From Prevotellaceae bacterium (GTDB taxonomy: Bacteria; Bacteroidota; Bacteroidia; Bacteroidales; Bacteroidaceae), in the NCBI GenBank assembly GCA_019420585.1, contig JAHZGX010000008.1, forward strand, positions 6,751-70,750: DNA of 64,000 nt, read 5' to 3'. The position numbers were made by a program, and so were the translations under genes. Positions 25,760-32,486 of this stretch are shown here, one piece after another. Within the stretch, counting starts at the first letter, position 1. Every line of letters begins with the position of its first letter. Below the pieces are notes generated by a model, which was given only the letters and a program-made list of their open reading frames with translations, was not told the origin of the DNA and ran no database searches.

Positions 25760-25965
25760 ACGCGCGTTTTTTTCTGTTTCGCGGGCCATTTCCTGCCTCC
25801 TTCCCGAGGGGGCCCCGGGGCGCAGGGTGCCGGTGCGGGGAGGCATCCTCCCCCCGCCGCGTGCCGATCCCCCCGCTGCCGGGAAAATGCGGAGGAGGGC
25901 GGACGGCGGGGCAGGCAGCCCGCGGAAGGAGTCAAAAACGGTAAGAAAGGGCCGCTGTACCAAAA
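25760..25965. other. GC-rich intergenic stretch with hairpins
   Basis: Very GC-rich spacer between two divergent transcription units. It includes GGGGAGG-CAT-CCTCCCC (25837-25853). Frames that stay open through it are low-complexity Pro/Arg/Gly and not credible genes. It marks the left edge of the island. Confidence 0.4.
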
Positions 25966-25973
25966 AGTCTTGC

Positions 25974-25981
25974 TATCTTTG
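25974..25981 (+). promoter_or_regulatory. -7 promoter box at the left end of the island
   Basis: TATCTTTG, 42 nt upstream of the ATG at 26024. Confidence 0.55.
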
Positions 25982-26023
25982 CCAAAATAACCTTGTCAGA
26001 ATGCAACAGTCCATGTCAGTCCT

Positions 26024-26998
26024 ATGAAATTTTCCCTATACAGATACGAATTTGAGGTGATGGAGAAGAAGGACTTCCCTGCCTCCACGTCCCCCGGCCG
26101 GCGGGACGAACTTGCGCCCAGGGAGGCGTTTGAGAGGAAGGGCAGGCTGCTCGACAGCCTGCTCGAAAGGGACTGCGGCCTGCCCGCCACGGGGCATGAC
26201 GCGCCCTCGGCCGGAGACGGCGGGGCGGAGATGCCGCTGCGGCTGGCCGACGGCAGGAAGAGGCCGATCCTCCACAGGTATGTGACTGCCCCCCGGGACG
26301 GGGTCGCCATCCTGCAGCTGGCCCTCTGCCCCACCCGGGAGGAGGCCGCGGGGGAGGAGGCCTGCAGGCCGCTGCACGTCATCATCGACAACCGCGGCAC
26401 GCACCAGCGCGTGGCCATCGAGGTGAAGCCCTCGGTGCTCAGCGCCGGCAAGGTGGCCGGCGTGCTCGCCCGCGCCCTCAGCGGGGCATTCGCCCGCTAT
26501 GGGCTCAGGGTGAAGGTGGTGCCCCTGCGCGACGACAGGCACTTCTGGAGGGTGGTGGCCGACAGGGAGCGGTATCCCCGCGGCTTCAGGAGGCTGCGCG
26601 TGGAGTTCCCGCAAATCAACGACAAGGAACTCACCGAGCGGATGAGGCGCGCAGGCATGGCCTACCGCGAACTGTTCGGCTCCGGCCTCACCCTCACCAT
26701 GGAGGCACCCCAGGGGGAAAGCCTCGGCTTTGACCGGGAAGACCCGGGGCAGCAGGAATACATGAGAATCTGCACGGGAAATGCCGACGCCATAAGCCTC
26801 TCGCCGGTGGGGGGACGCTCGTTCAAGCTTGGAGGGGGAACCGCCAGGACAGAGCAGATGTCCAGGCAGCAGGAGGCAGGCATCGGGAAGGGCGGCCCCC
26901 AGCAGCCTCCCTCGGGGGACGACCCCGCCAGGCAGGCCGCGATATCCTTCATGGACAAGGCATACGGCCTGGCGTGGCGCAGGAGGAGAAGGACATAA
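26024..26998 (+). CDS. Unrecognised island protein A
   Basis: A 324-residue protein with no family I recognise. It begins MKFSLYRYEFEVMEKKDF. The middle is the best-ordered part: RPLHVIIDNRGTHQRVAIEVKP (about 120-145), then alternating hydrophobic/basic VLARALSGAFARYGLRVKVVPL and FWRVVADRERYPRGFRRLRVEFPQIND. The last 60 residues are Gly/Gln-rich and end in a very basic WRRRRRT. No signal peptide, membrane segment or classic catalytic motif is seen; basic composition could mean nucleic-acid binding (inference). It is followed after 12 nt by protein B, so the two are one operon. Confidence 0.6.
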   Translation: MKFSLYRYEFEVMEKKDFPASTSPGRRDELAPREAFERKGRLLDSLLERDCGLPATGHDAPSAGDGGAEMPLRLADGRKRPILHRYVTAPRDGVAILQLALCPTREEAAGEEACRPLHVIIDNRGTHQRVAIEVKPSVLSAGKVAGVLARALSGAFARYGLRVKVVPLRDDRHFWRVVADRERYPRGFRRLRVEFPQINDKELTERMRRAGMAYRELFGSGLTLTMEAPQGESLGFDREDPGQQEYMRICTGNADAISLSPVGGRSFKLGGGTARTEQMSRQQEAGIGKGGPQQPPSGDDPARQAAISFMDKAYGLAWRRRRRT

Positions 26999-27010
26999 TG
27001 CGCAGGAGGC

Positions 27011-27958
27011 ATGCCGCAGGAGGAGAGAAACATCAGGCGCAGGAGGCTGCGCGCGGAGGAGCCCCTTTTCCGCCAGCAGTCACCCTACCTGCGGCAGATG
27101 GGGTGCGGGAAGGCGCGCCTGGCCGATGACGGGGAGACCGCCGACGCGCTCCGCGACCTGGACCTGCTGGCATGGGGCGAGACCTCGCGGTGGCTCGCCC
27201 GCTTTGCCGCCGCCGGCCCGGAGTACGCGCCGTGCGAGGTGGGCGACCTGCTGGCCGAGACTGCCGCCCTGGGCCGCCCGCTCGGCATGGAGGCAAGCCT
27301 CCCCCCGCTGGTGGCGGCCCTCACCTTCGTGCGCTTCATGGCTGGGGGCGACGAGGTGTACGAGAAGCGCAAGCCCATCTGGATGGCCATCCTGCGCTCG
27401 CAGGACACCGACCCGCAGGCCAGGCCTCTCTTCCTGGGATTCTGCCGGGAATTCGAGGCCAACAAGCTCGACCCCTCCACCGGCGAGGAAACCGTCTACC
27501 GCCGGGGGGACCCGATGGAGCGGCCCGGCGACACCGGTGAGGAAAAGGCAAGGGCCGGCGCCGAGGCCCTGCTGGGCCGGGTGCTCGAGGCCACTGGGGG
27601 ATGGAACACCAGGGATGCCTTCGCCGCCTGCTGGCCCCAGTGGACGGAACTCTGGCGGCACCTGCTGGAGCAACGCGAACTGGCGGAGGCGCTCTCCCGC
27701 AAGTGCCCCAGGAGCAGGGAGAACCTGACGGACATCAACATCAGGCTCGCGTGCCAGGTGGGCGGGATGCTGGCCAGGCACCTGGAAAGCCTGGGGCGCA
27801 CGGCCTGGGGCGACGGCGGATGCACCAGGCTGGCGGGGCTCGTCAAGGATGCCTGGCCATCTGACTCGTGCCGCAAGGAGATAGGCAGGGTCACGGAACT
27901 CACGGGGGAGCAGGTGAGGCTGGTAAGCGGCTGGCTGGCCGCGAACGTCACCGGCTAG
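27011..27958 (+). CDS. Unrecognised island protein B
   Basis: A 315-residue, mostly helical, charged protein. The start is RRRRLRAEEPLFRQQ, with helix-rich segments such as LPPLVAALTFVRFMAGGDEVYEKR and QWTELWRHLLEQRELAEALSRKC. No membrane segment, signal peptide or recognised domain. It follows protein A by 12 nt and is probably translated from the same mRNA. Its TAG stop shares a CTAG with the stop of the convergent four-helix-bundle gene (27955-27958). Codon use is very GC-rich, like the rest of the island. Function unknown; a two-protein complex with A is only inferred. Confidence 0.6.
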   Translation: MPQEERNIRRRRLRAEEPLFRQQSPYLRQMGCGKARLADDGETADALRDLDLLAWGETSRWLARFAAAGPEYAPCEVGDLLAETAALGRPLGMEASLPPLVAALTFVRFMAGGDEVYEKRKPIWMAILRSQDTDPQARPLFLGFCREFEANKLDPSTGEETVYRRGDPMERPGDTGEEKARAGAEALLGRVLEATGGWNTRDAFAACWPQWTELWRHLLEQRELAEALSRKCPRSRENLTDINIRLACQVGGMLARHLESLGRTAWGDGGCTRLAGLVKDAWPSDSCRKEIGRVTELTGEQVRLVSGWLAANVTG

Positions 27959-28596
27959 CAGGAGAGGCAGGACTTGTCGGACCTGTCAGACTTGTCAGAC
28001 TTGTCAGACTCGTCCGACTTGTCCGATTTTGTCCGACTTGCCTGGCCAGCCCGGTATTCCACCCGTGCCCGGTACATCAGCTCCTTGATGCCGCCCTGCT
28101 GCAGGAACTGCTGCTGCTGGCGCTCAAGCAGCCGCCGCAGCAGCACCTGGGCCTGGTTGATGAGCGTGATGCACAGGTTGCAGTATTTGTCGGCCGGGTA
28201 GCGGTGGGCGTACCTCAGGGGGTCGGCCATGAACCCGGCCGTCCGGGTATAGGCCCTGATCCTCTGCACCTCGGCCGACTGCCACTGCCACTGCGGCAGG
28301 CCGTTCTGCCGCAGGTAGTCCTCATAGTCAAGCCTCAGTTCCTCAAGGGATGCCCTTGCCACGTTGGTGAGCTTGATTTCCGTCTCCTTCGAGGTGGCTG
28401 CGGCGGCACTGCCCTCGGCGATGTTCTGCCTGCCCGAGCGCGCGGCCTGCACCATCTGGTCTGCCGTGCGGCTACCCCGCGCGATGAAGCGCGCGACGAA
28501 CACGGCCGTCAAGTCGTAGATGATTTCCGAAATCCTGAAAGCCAATAGGTTGCGATAGCCGCCTGAGGGCGGAAGGAAAGAGGTGTTAGTTGTCAT
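27955..28596 (-). CDS. Four-helix-bundle (23S IVP-like) protein with repeat-encoded tail
   Basis: A 213-residue protein. Residues 20-95 (LAFRISEIIYDLTAVFVARF, SRTADQMVQAARSGRQNIAEGS, SLEELRLDYEDYL) match the four-helix-bundle proteins first seen as 23S rRNA intervening-sequence proteins. A second helical part (about 100-185) fits the 'suffix' domain common in Bacteroidales. The last 25 residues are a SDKSD-type run encoded by 9-bp array 1 (27971-28040), so the tail has probably grown from the DNA repeat. The function of the family is unknown; RNA binding is a common guess. The promoter at 28728 makes array 2 the mRNA leader. Confidence 0.8.
   Translation of the reverse strand: MTTNTSFLPPSGGYRNLLAFRISEIIYDLTAVFVARFIARGSRTADQMVQAARSGRQNIAEGSAAAATSKETEIKLTNVARASLEELRLDYEDYLRQNGLPQWQWQSAEVQRIRAYTRTAGFMADPLRYAHRYPADKYCNLCITLINQAQVLLRRLLERQQQQFLQQGGIKELMYRARVEYRAGQASRTKSDKSDESDKSDKSDRSDKSCLSC
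27971..28040. repeat. GTCNGAC 9-bp tandem array 1
   Basis: Seven to eight units of the form GACTTGTCN in register. It lies inside the 3' end of the four-helix-bundle gene, where it encodes SDKSD-like residues. Confidence 0.85.
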
Positions 28597-28622
28597 TTTT
28601 TTTCCTGTTTTTTTTAGAGTTA

Positions 28623-28719
28623 TCGGACGGGGTCGGACGTGTCGGACTGGTCAGACGAGTCCGACCGGTCAGACTTGTCAGACTGGTCAGACCAGTCTGA
28701 CTTGTCCGATTTTTGTCCG
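28623..28719. repeat. GTCNGAC 9-bp tandem array 2
   Basis: About ten units in register. Pairs such as GACTGGTC-AGA-CCAGTC form perfect short stems, followed by GATTTTTG. It lies in the predicted 5' leader of the four-helix-bundle mRNA. Confidence 0.85.
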
Positions 28720-28727
28720 CCCCCACA

Positions 28728-28735
28728 CAAAGTTA
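28728..28735 (-). promoter_or_regulatory. -7 promoter box for the four-helix-bundle gene
   Basis: TAACTTTG on the minus strand, 131 nt upstream of the start at 28596. Transcription from it would run straight through array 2. Confidence 0.5.
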
Positions 28736-28779
28736 CGGAAATTATCCCGGAACAGCCCCCGCGTGCAGCGGCCGAAATT

Positions 28780-28838
28780 GCCGCCGGATTGCCCACGCAC
28801 ACCGCAACTTGCTGGAAACGTGTGGGCAAGCAGGCGGC
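28780..28838. other. Imperfect inverted repeat between divergent promoters
   Basis: GCCGCC (28780) and TTGCCCAC (28789) pair with GTGGGCAA (28822) and GGCGGC (28833). It sits between the minus-strand -7 box at 28728 and the plus-strand promoter at 28871, a position suited to an operator. Confidence 0.4.
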
Positions 28839-28870
28839 AACCATTTCCCTGAAAGTACCTGAAACCACCT

Positions 28871-28902
28871 TTTGCCCCCGGCACTTGCCCGCCCTACCTT
28901 TG
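28871..28902 (+). promoter_or_regulatory. Full -33/-7 promoter for the 29060 gene
   Basis: TTTG at 28871-28874 and TACCTTTG at 28895-28902 with a 20-bp spacer. This is the best consensus promoter in the window. The leader to the ATG at 29060 is about 150 nt; I see no convincing gene in it. Confidence 0.7.
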
Positions 28903-29059
28903 CACCTGTCAGAGCGATGACGCACACACACAATTCAATGTTTAATCTGAGGCAGGAGCGGGGCCGCAGGGAAAGGAGAGTCTCCGGAATGACTGTCGAC
29001 ACCTTCCCCACCCCATTTCCCGGCAAGTATCCCTCCTCCCTCGCAAATCCATTCAGATC

Positions 29060-29470
29060 ATGGACAGGAAGAATTTCAAGTATCAGACCCCGGGCCAGGC
29101 CCAGGGACAGACCGCAGTGACAGGCGCAGAGCACACCCAGCTGGGCGGCATGGCCTCCTATGATGAGGTGGGGCGCTTCATGTTCGCACCCGACGACTCC
29201 GTGCCCGGCCGGAACATCCGATTCCGCTGCCGAGGCACAGCACAGCAGATGAGCGACGGCACCTTCGACTTCGTGCCCTCGCCGCAGCCACGGACACGCT
29301 CGCTGCTCATCAGGAAACTGGCCCACGGCAGGGTGTCGAGGAGGCTGGACGGGGCCATACAGCTCACCCTCAGGGTAAGCCCCGCCGAGGGGGTGGCCAT
29401 AGCAAGGACCATGGCCCTGGAGGCGGAGATGGCCGCACAGGCCATCATGGCCTACCAGGAAAGGAGATGA
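29060..29470 (+). CDS. Small island protein of unknown function
   Basis: A 136-residue protein. The N-terminal 30 residues are Gln/Gly-rich (KYQTPGQAQGQTAV), then comes a basic core (RTRSLLIRKLAHGRVSRRLDGAIQLTLRVS) and a final helix (EGVAIARTMALEAEMAAQAIMAYQERR). No signal peptide or membrane segment. It has its own full promoter and ends just before a hairpin (CAGGGG/CCCCTG, 29481-29499) and the iteron-like region. In position it is the gene next to the ATPase-primase pair; I do not recognise the family. The basic core could bind nucleic acid (inference). Confidence 0.6.
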   Translation: MDRKNFKYQTPGQAQGQTAVTGAEHTQLGGMASYDEVGRFMFAPDDSVPGRNIRFRCRGTAQQMSDGTFDFVPSPQPRTRSLLIRKLAHGRVSRRLDGAIQLTLRVSPAEGVAIARTMALEAEMAAQAIMAYQERR

Positions 29471-29480
29471 GGTGACACGG

Positions 29481-29499
29481 CAGGGGGCGCAGCCCCTGT
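29481..29499 (+). terminator. Short hairpin after the 29060 gene
   Basis: CAGGGG and CCCCTG arms with a 7-nt loop, 10 nt after the stop codon at 29470. No T tract follows, so termination is uncertain. Confidence 0.35.
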
Positions 29500-29672
29500 G
29501 TTACAGTTGTTACAGTTGTTACAGTTAAAAAAAAGGGGTGGCACAACACCGAACACCCTCTCAAAGATTACATATCTTATTATTATTTAATTAGTTATAA
29601 TATATATAATATATAAAGGAGTGGGGATGATGCCCCCTTGAAAAAAACTGTAACAACTGTAACAACTGTAAC
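29500..29672. repeat. Iteron-like 27-bp inverted repeat around an AT-rich core
   Basis: Left arm 29500-29526 is exactly three tandem copies of GTTACAGTT. Right arm 29646-29672 is its perfect reverse complement, three copies of AACTGTAAC. The 119 bp between hold an A/T-only stretch around 29576-29617 (TTATAATATATATAATATAT). This non-coding segment lies between the 29060 gene and the ATPase gene, and the arrangement resembles a replication origin with iterons and an unwinding element, or a strong operator. Confidence 0.75.
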
Positions 29673-29733
29673 GCCGGGCTGCATCCCCCAAATGGCACAC
29701 AGGAAAAAGACAGACCTAATTCTCTAAAAAGCA

Positions 29734-31035
29734 ATGAAGTACGACATTTTCAGCAAGACCGCACCGGCGATGCCCAAGCCCGGGCGCGGCACGGAATTCG
29801 TGAAACTAGCCACCTCGCAGGCATCAAGAGACATGCGTGAAGTGCTCCTCCCCATGGCATTTCCCGCCCTGGCAGCCCACTTGGCCGACGTGAAATTCAC
29901 CTATTCCGACAACAAGAGTTACGAGATGTGTGGCCAGATGGGGCACCTCATAGGGCCCTCGGGCACGGGAAAGGCACAGCACACCCACCTGGTGGAGGCC
30001 ATAATGCACTCCTTCCGCAGCCATGACGAGACCGAACTGGGGAAACTGGTGGACTGGCAGAGGCAGGTGAAGACCAAGGGAGCCAACAAGGAGAAGCCCG
30101 AGCGCCCCGACGTGGCCTTCTGGTTCCCGCCAGCCGACGTGACCAACCCGGCATTCATACAGAACGCCATGGCGCTGGAGAGGCAGGGCAAGCGCGCCCA
30201 GTACCTCAACCTGCCCGAGGTGGAGATGGCCGACAGGATGTGCGGCGGGCACAGGCAGGTGAGCCAGATGGTGAGGAACATCTATGACTGCCAGAGGGCG
30301 GGCGCGCTGCGCGCCACGGCCGACGGCGTGACGGGCAACCCCGTGCTCAGGGTGAACATCACCTTCACCTCCACCCCCGAGGCCGCAAGGCAGTTCTACC
30401 GCAAGGACCTCACCAACGGCTTCTTCGGCCGCATACCCTTTGCCTACAAGCCCCGAGGCGAGCGGCTGGGCCGCATACCCCGGCAGGGCACCTACGGCCC
30501 CGCTGTGACCGGGAAGCTAGACGGGTACCTGCAGAGGCTCGACGGCTGCCGCGGATGCTTCACCGTGAAGCCCCTCAACAAGGTGGCCGACGAGCTGGCC
30601 GAGGAGATGGCCTCACTGGCCGACCTGGCCGACGACGACATGCTCTGGGAACTCTCCCACCGCAGCATCTTCTCGGCCTGGAAGAAGGGAGCCGTGCTGT
30701 GGATCCTGAACGGGCAGCGGTGGGCGCACTCCATAGGCGACTTCGTGGCGTGGTTCTGCTACTTTGACCTGTGGTCGAAGGTGCAGGTCTTCGGCGACAT
30801 GTTCAAGGAAGGCGAGGCACCGGAGGAAGACGCGCAGAAGCGCGGGCCCAGGAACATGCTCGAGAGCCTGGACGGCACCTTCAGCGAGCACCAGCTGGAA
30901 GCCCTGCGCCTGCAGATGGGCAAGAGCAAGGAGGGCACCAGCACTCAGCTCAGGGTGTGGAAGAACCGCGGCTTCATCACCTACTCTGCCCAGACGGGGC
31001 TCTACACCAAGACCGCCGGGCGCAGGGAGAAGTGA
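29734..31035 (+). CDS. P-loop ATPase of the DUF3987/VirE-helicase type, altered Walker A
   Basis: A 433-residue protein. GHLIGPSGTGKAQH near residue 75 is a P-loop in which the usual Ser/Thr after GK is alanine. A long middle part (YLNLPEVEMADRMCGG, VLRVNITFTSTPEAARQFYRKDLTNGFFGRIPFAYKP) fits DUF3987-like primase-associated ATPases of Bacteroidales, where the same order of Walker B-type NLPEVE and an arginine-rich sensor region is seen. The C-terminal 70 residues look like a winged helix (LEALRLQMGKSKEGTSTQLRVWKNRGFI). The start follows the AT-rich repeat by about 60 bp and the primase-like gene follows. The family call is tentative. Confidence 0.65.
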   Translation: MKYDIFSKTAPAMPKPGRGTEFVKLATSQASRDMREVLLPMAFPALAAHLADVKFTYSDNKSYEMCGQMGHLIGPSGTGKAQHTHLVEAIMHSFRSHDETELGKLVDWQRQVKTKGANKEKPERPDVAFWFPPADVTNPAFIQNAMALERQGKRAQYLNLPEVEMADRMCGGHRQVSQMVRNIYDCQRAGALRATADGVTGNPVLRVNITFTSTPEAARQFYRKDLTNGFFGRIPFAYKPRGERLGRIPRQGTYGPAVTGKLDGYLQRLDGCRGCFTVKPLNKVADELAEEMASLADLADDDMLWELSHRSIFSAWKKGAVLWILNGQRWAHSIGDFVAWFCYFDLWSKVQVFGDMFKEGEAPEEDAQKRGPRNMLESLDGTFSEHQLEALRLQMGKSKEGTSTQLRVWKNRGFITYSAQTGLYTKTAGRREK

Positions 31036-31040
31036 CAGGC

Positions 31041-31097
31041 CGGACGAGCCGGACATGTCGGAAGAATCGGACAAGTCCGACATGTCCGACTAGTCTG
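31041..31097. repeat. GTCNGAC 9-bp tandem array 3
   Basis: About six degenerate units between the ATPase stop (31035) and the primase-like start (31116), followed by a run of A. It fills nearly the whole intergenic gap. Confidence 0.75.
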
Positions 31098-31115
31098 AAA
31101 AAAAAACAGCAAGAC

Positions 31116-32060
31116 ATGGAAAAATACGAGATTCAGAAACTGCGCGACCTGCCCATAGAGGAGGTGGCCGCCTGGCTGGGGATGCAGGTGTCGGGACACA
31201 GGACCCTCTGCCCCTTCCACGACGACCACCACGCCAGCCTCACCTTCAGCCAGAGGAGGAACCAGTGCCGCTGCTGGGTGTGCATGGACCACCCCCTGGG
31301 CACCATAGACCTGGTGATGAGGCACGCCGGACTGGACTTCCCCGCCGCCTGCCGCTGGCTCGCCCAGGCCGGTGGCGTGTGGTGCCCCACAAATCGGACA
31401 AGTCGGACTAGTCGGACTAGTCTGACAAGTCCGACCCGTCCGACAACTCCGACCACCCCGCCACCCCCCTTCGATGCCGGCAGGTACGCCCGCTTCTTCG
31501 AGCACCCGTGGCTCAGCGGGGCGGCCAGGCAGTTCCTCTTCGGGGAGAGGAGGATAGACCCCAGGGTGGCCGCCTGGTGCCGCCTCACCTCGTGGACCGA
31601 CAGGGAGGGCACGGACTGGCTGCAGGTCCCCTACTTCGACACCCGTGGCCGCCTCACCGGCATCCAGAGCCGGAGGCTCAGCCAGGGCACGCCCCGCTTC
31701 CGCTTCCCCCGAGGCGCACAGTGCGGCATCTACAACCTGCCCGTCACCGGCAGGCTGGCACCGGGCGAGCGGCTCTACATCACGGAGGGGTGCAGCGACT
31801 GCTGGGCAATGCTCTCCGCAGGCCACAAGGCAATAGCCATCCCCTCCGCCACGCTGCTCAGCGATGCCGACAGGAAGTGGCTGCGCGGCCTGGGCGAGAG
31901 GATGCAGACAGAGTGGCACATGTATCCCGACCAGGACACGCCGGGCGAGAGGCTCTTCCTGCAACTCAGGGAAGTGCTGCCCTCACTCACGCGCCACCGG
32001 CTGCCCCCGGGGTGCAAGGACTTCAGCGACTACTACCTAGCACGACGCCAGCAAGACTAA
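31116..32060 (+). CDS. CHC2 zinc-finger / Toprim primase-like protein with repeat linker
   Basis: A 314-residue short primase-like protein. The CHC2 zinc ribbon is at about residues 27-60 (LCPFHDDHHASL ... CRCWVCMDHPLGTIDLV). A low-complexity linker at about residues 93-113, of the form TSRTSRTSLTSPT, is encoded by array 4 (31394-31453). A Toprim-like domain follows (GERLYITEGCSDCWAMLSAG with the acidic Glu, IAIPSATLLS, and MYPDQDTPGE with the DxD pair). DnaG-type primases make RNA primers; this one lacks the DnaB-binding domain. It probably works with the ATPase upstream. Confidence 0.8.
   Translation: MEKYEIQKLRDLPIEEVAAWLGMQVSGHRTLCPFHDDHHASLTFSQRRNQCRCWVCMDHPLGTIDLVMRHAGLDFPAACRWLAQAGGVWCPTNRTSRTSRTSLTSPTRPTTPTTPPPPFDAGRYARFFEHPWLSGAARQFLFGERRIDPRVAAWCRLTSWTDREGTDWLQVPYFDTRGRLTGIQSRRLSQGTPRFRFPRGAQCGIYNLPVTGRLAPGERLYITEGCSDCWAMLSAGHKAIAIPSATLLSDADRKWLRGLGERMQTEWHMYPDQDTPGERLFLQLREVLPSLTRHRLPPGCKDFSDYYLARRQQD
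31394..31453. repeat. GTCNGAC 9-bp tandem array 4 (in frame inside a gene)
   Basis: Seven units in exact 9-bp register within the primase-like gene, adding about 20 Thr/Ser/Arg/Pro residues without breaking the frame. Confidence 0.85.
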
Positions 32061-32087
32061 AGGAAACAAAAAAAAACGCACAAGCAC

Positions 32088-32306
32088 ATGGAAAGATTCA
32101 CCATCCGCACCTACACCAAGAAGGAACTCGCACTGATGTACTTCCCGGGGAGCATGCCCCGCACGGCCGTCAACCACCTGATGGCCTGGATAAGCCGCTG
32201 CACCCCGCTGTGGCGGGAACTGCAGGAGGCAGGCTACGAGAAGACAAGCAAGGCATTCTCGCCCAGGCACGTCAGGGCCATCGTGGCCCACCTGGGCGAG
32301 CCGTGA
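32088..32306 (+). CDS. DUF4248 family protein
   Basis: A 72-residue protein matching the Bacteroidales DUF4248 pattern: FTIRTYTKKELALMYFPGS at the start, a central WISRCTPLWRELQEAGY and the closing FSPRHVRAIVAHLGEP. The helix-turn-helix-like layout suggests DNA binding (inference). In many Bacteroides genomes this gene sits with a VirE/DUF3987 ATPase, an HU-like protein and a small 'smalltalk' protein, as here. It starts 27 nt after the primase-like gene and is probably the last gene of that operon. Confidence 0.85.
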   Translation: MERFTIRTYTKKELALMYFPGSMPRTAVNHLMAWISRCTPLWRELQEAGYEKTSKAFSPRHVRAIVAHLGEP

Positions 32307-32330
32307 CCCCTTCCTCCCAGGAAAAAGTGC

Positions 32331-32369
32331 CGACACCGCACGGCATCCCCCGACACCGCACGGATGCCG
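32331..32369 (+). promoter_or_regulatory. Candidate operator: spaced direct repeats with inverted repeat
   Basis: CGACACCGCACGG occurs at 32331 and again at 32351, exactly 20 bp (two helical turns) apart. CGGCATCC (32341) and GGATGCCG (32362) form an inverted repeat across them. The block ends 13 bp before the -7 box at 32383, a usual position for regulator binding. Confidence 0.5.
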
Positions 32370-32382
32370 GCAGGGAGTTGCC

Positions 32383-32390
32383 TAACTTTG
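32383..32390 (+). promoter_or_regulatory. -7 promoter box for the smalltalk-like/HU genes
   Basis: TAACTTTG, 96 nt upstream of the ATG at 32487. Confidence 0.55.
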
Positions 32391-32422
32391 CACCGTGATC
32401 CGGAGGCGCCCCGGAAATCACG

Positions 32423-32458
32423 TTCCCAGTCGGGGAGAAAAATCTCCCCAGTTGGGAA
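32423..32458. repeat. Hairpin related to the dispersed palindromic element
   Basis: TTCCCAGTCGGGGAGA and TCTCCCCAGTTGGGAA are complementary except for three central positions, around an AAAA loop. The CCCAGTTGGGAA half recalls the dispersed element; the other half has diverged. It lies in the leader of the smalltalk-like gene. Confidence 0.5.
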
Positions 32459-32486
32459 GCCAGAAATCAGTAACCCACAAAAAGCA

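Noticed and set aside
25312..25935. N-terminal extension of the thioredoxin frame
   Set aside because: The extension is the yccF gene read in another frame; the thioredoxin domain starts at METFEQ.
28917..29120. Small frame in the leader of the 29060 gene, beginning MTHTHNSMFNLRQ
   Set aside because: Overlaps the start of the 29060 gene, with no ribosome-binding site or recognisable sequence; possible leader peptide but unsupported.
29500..29672. 27-bp inverted repeat considered as ends of an insertion sequence
   Set aside because: Only 119 non-coding bp lie between the arms, and the arms are internally three 9-bp repeats, unlike IS ends.
30771..31115. Extension of the primase-like frame into the ATPase gene
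   Set aside because: It overlaps conserved ATPase sequence and array 3; the CHC2 domain begins right after the ATG at 31116.
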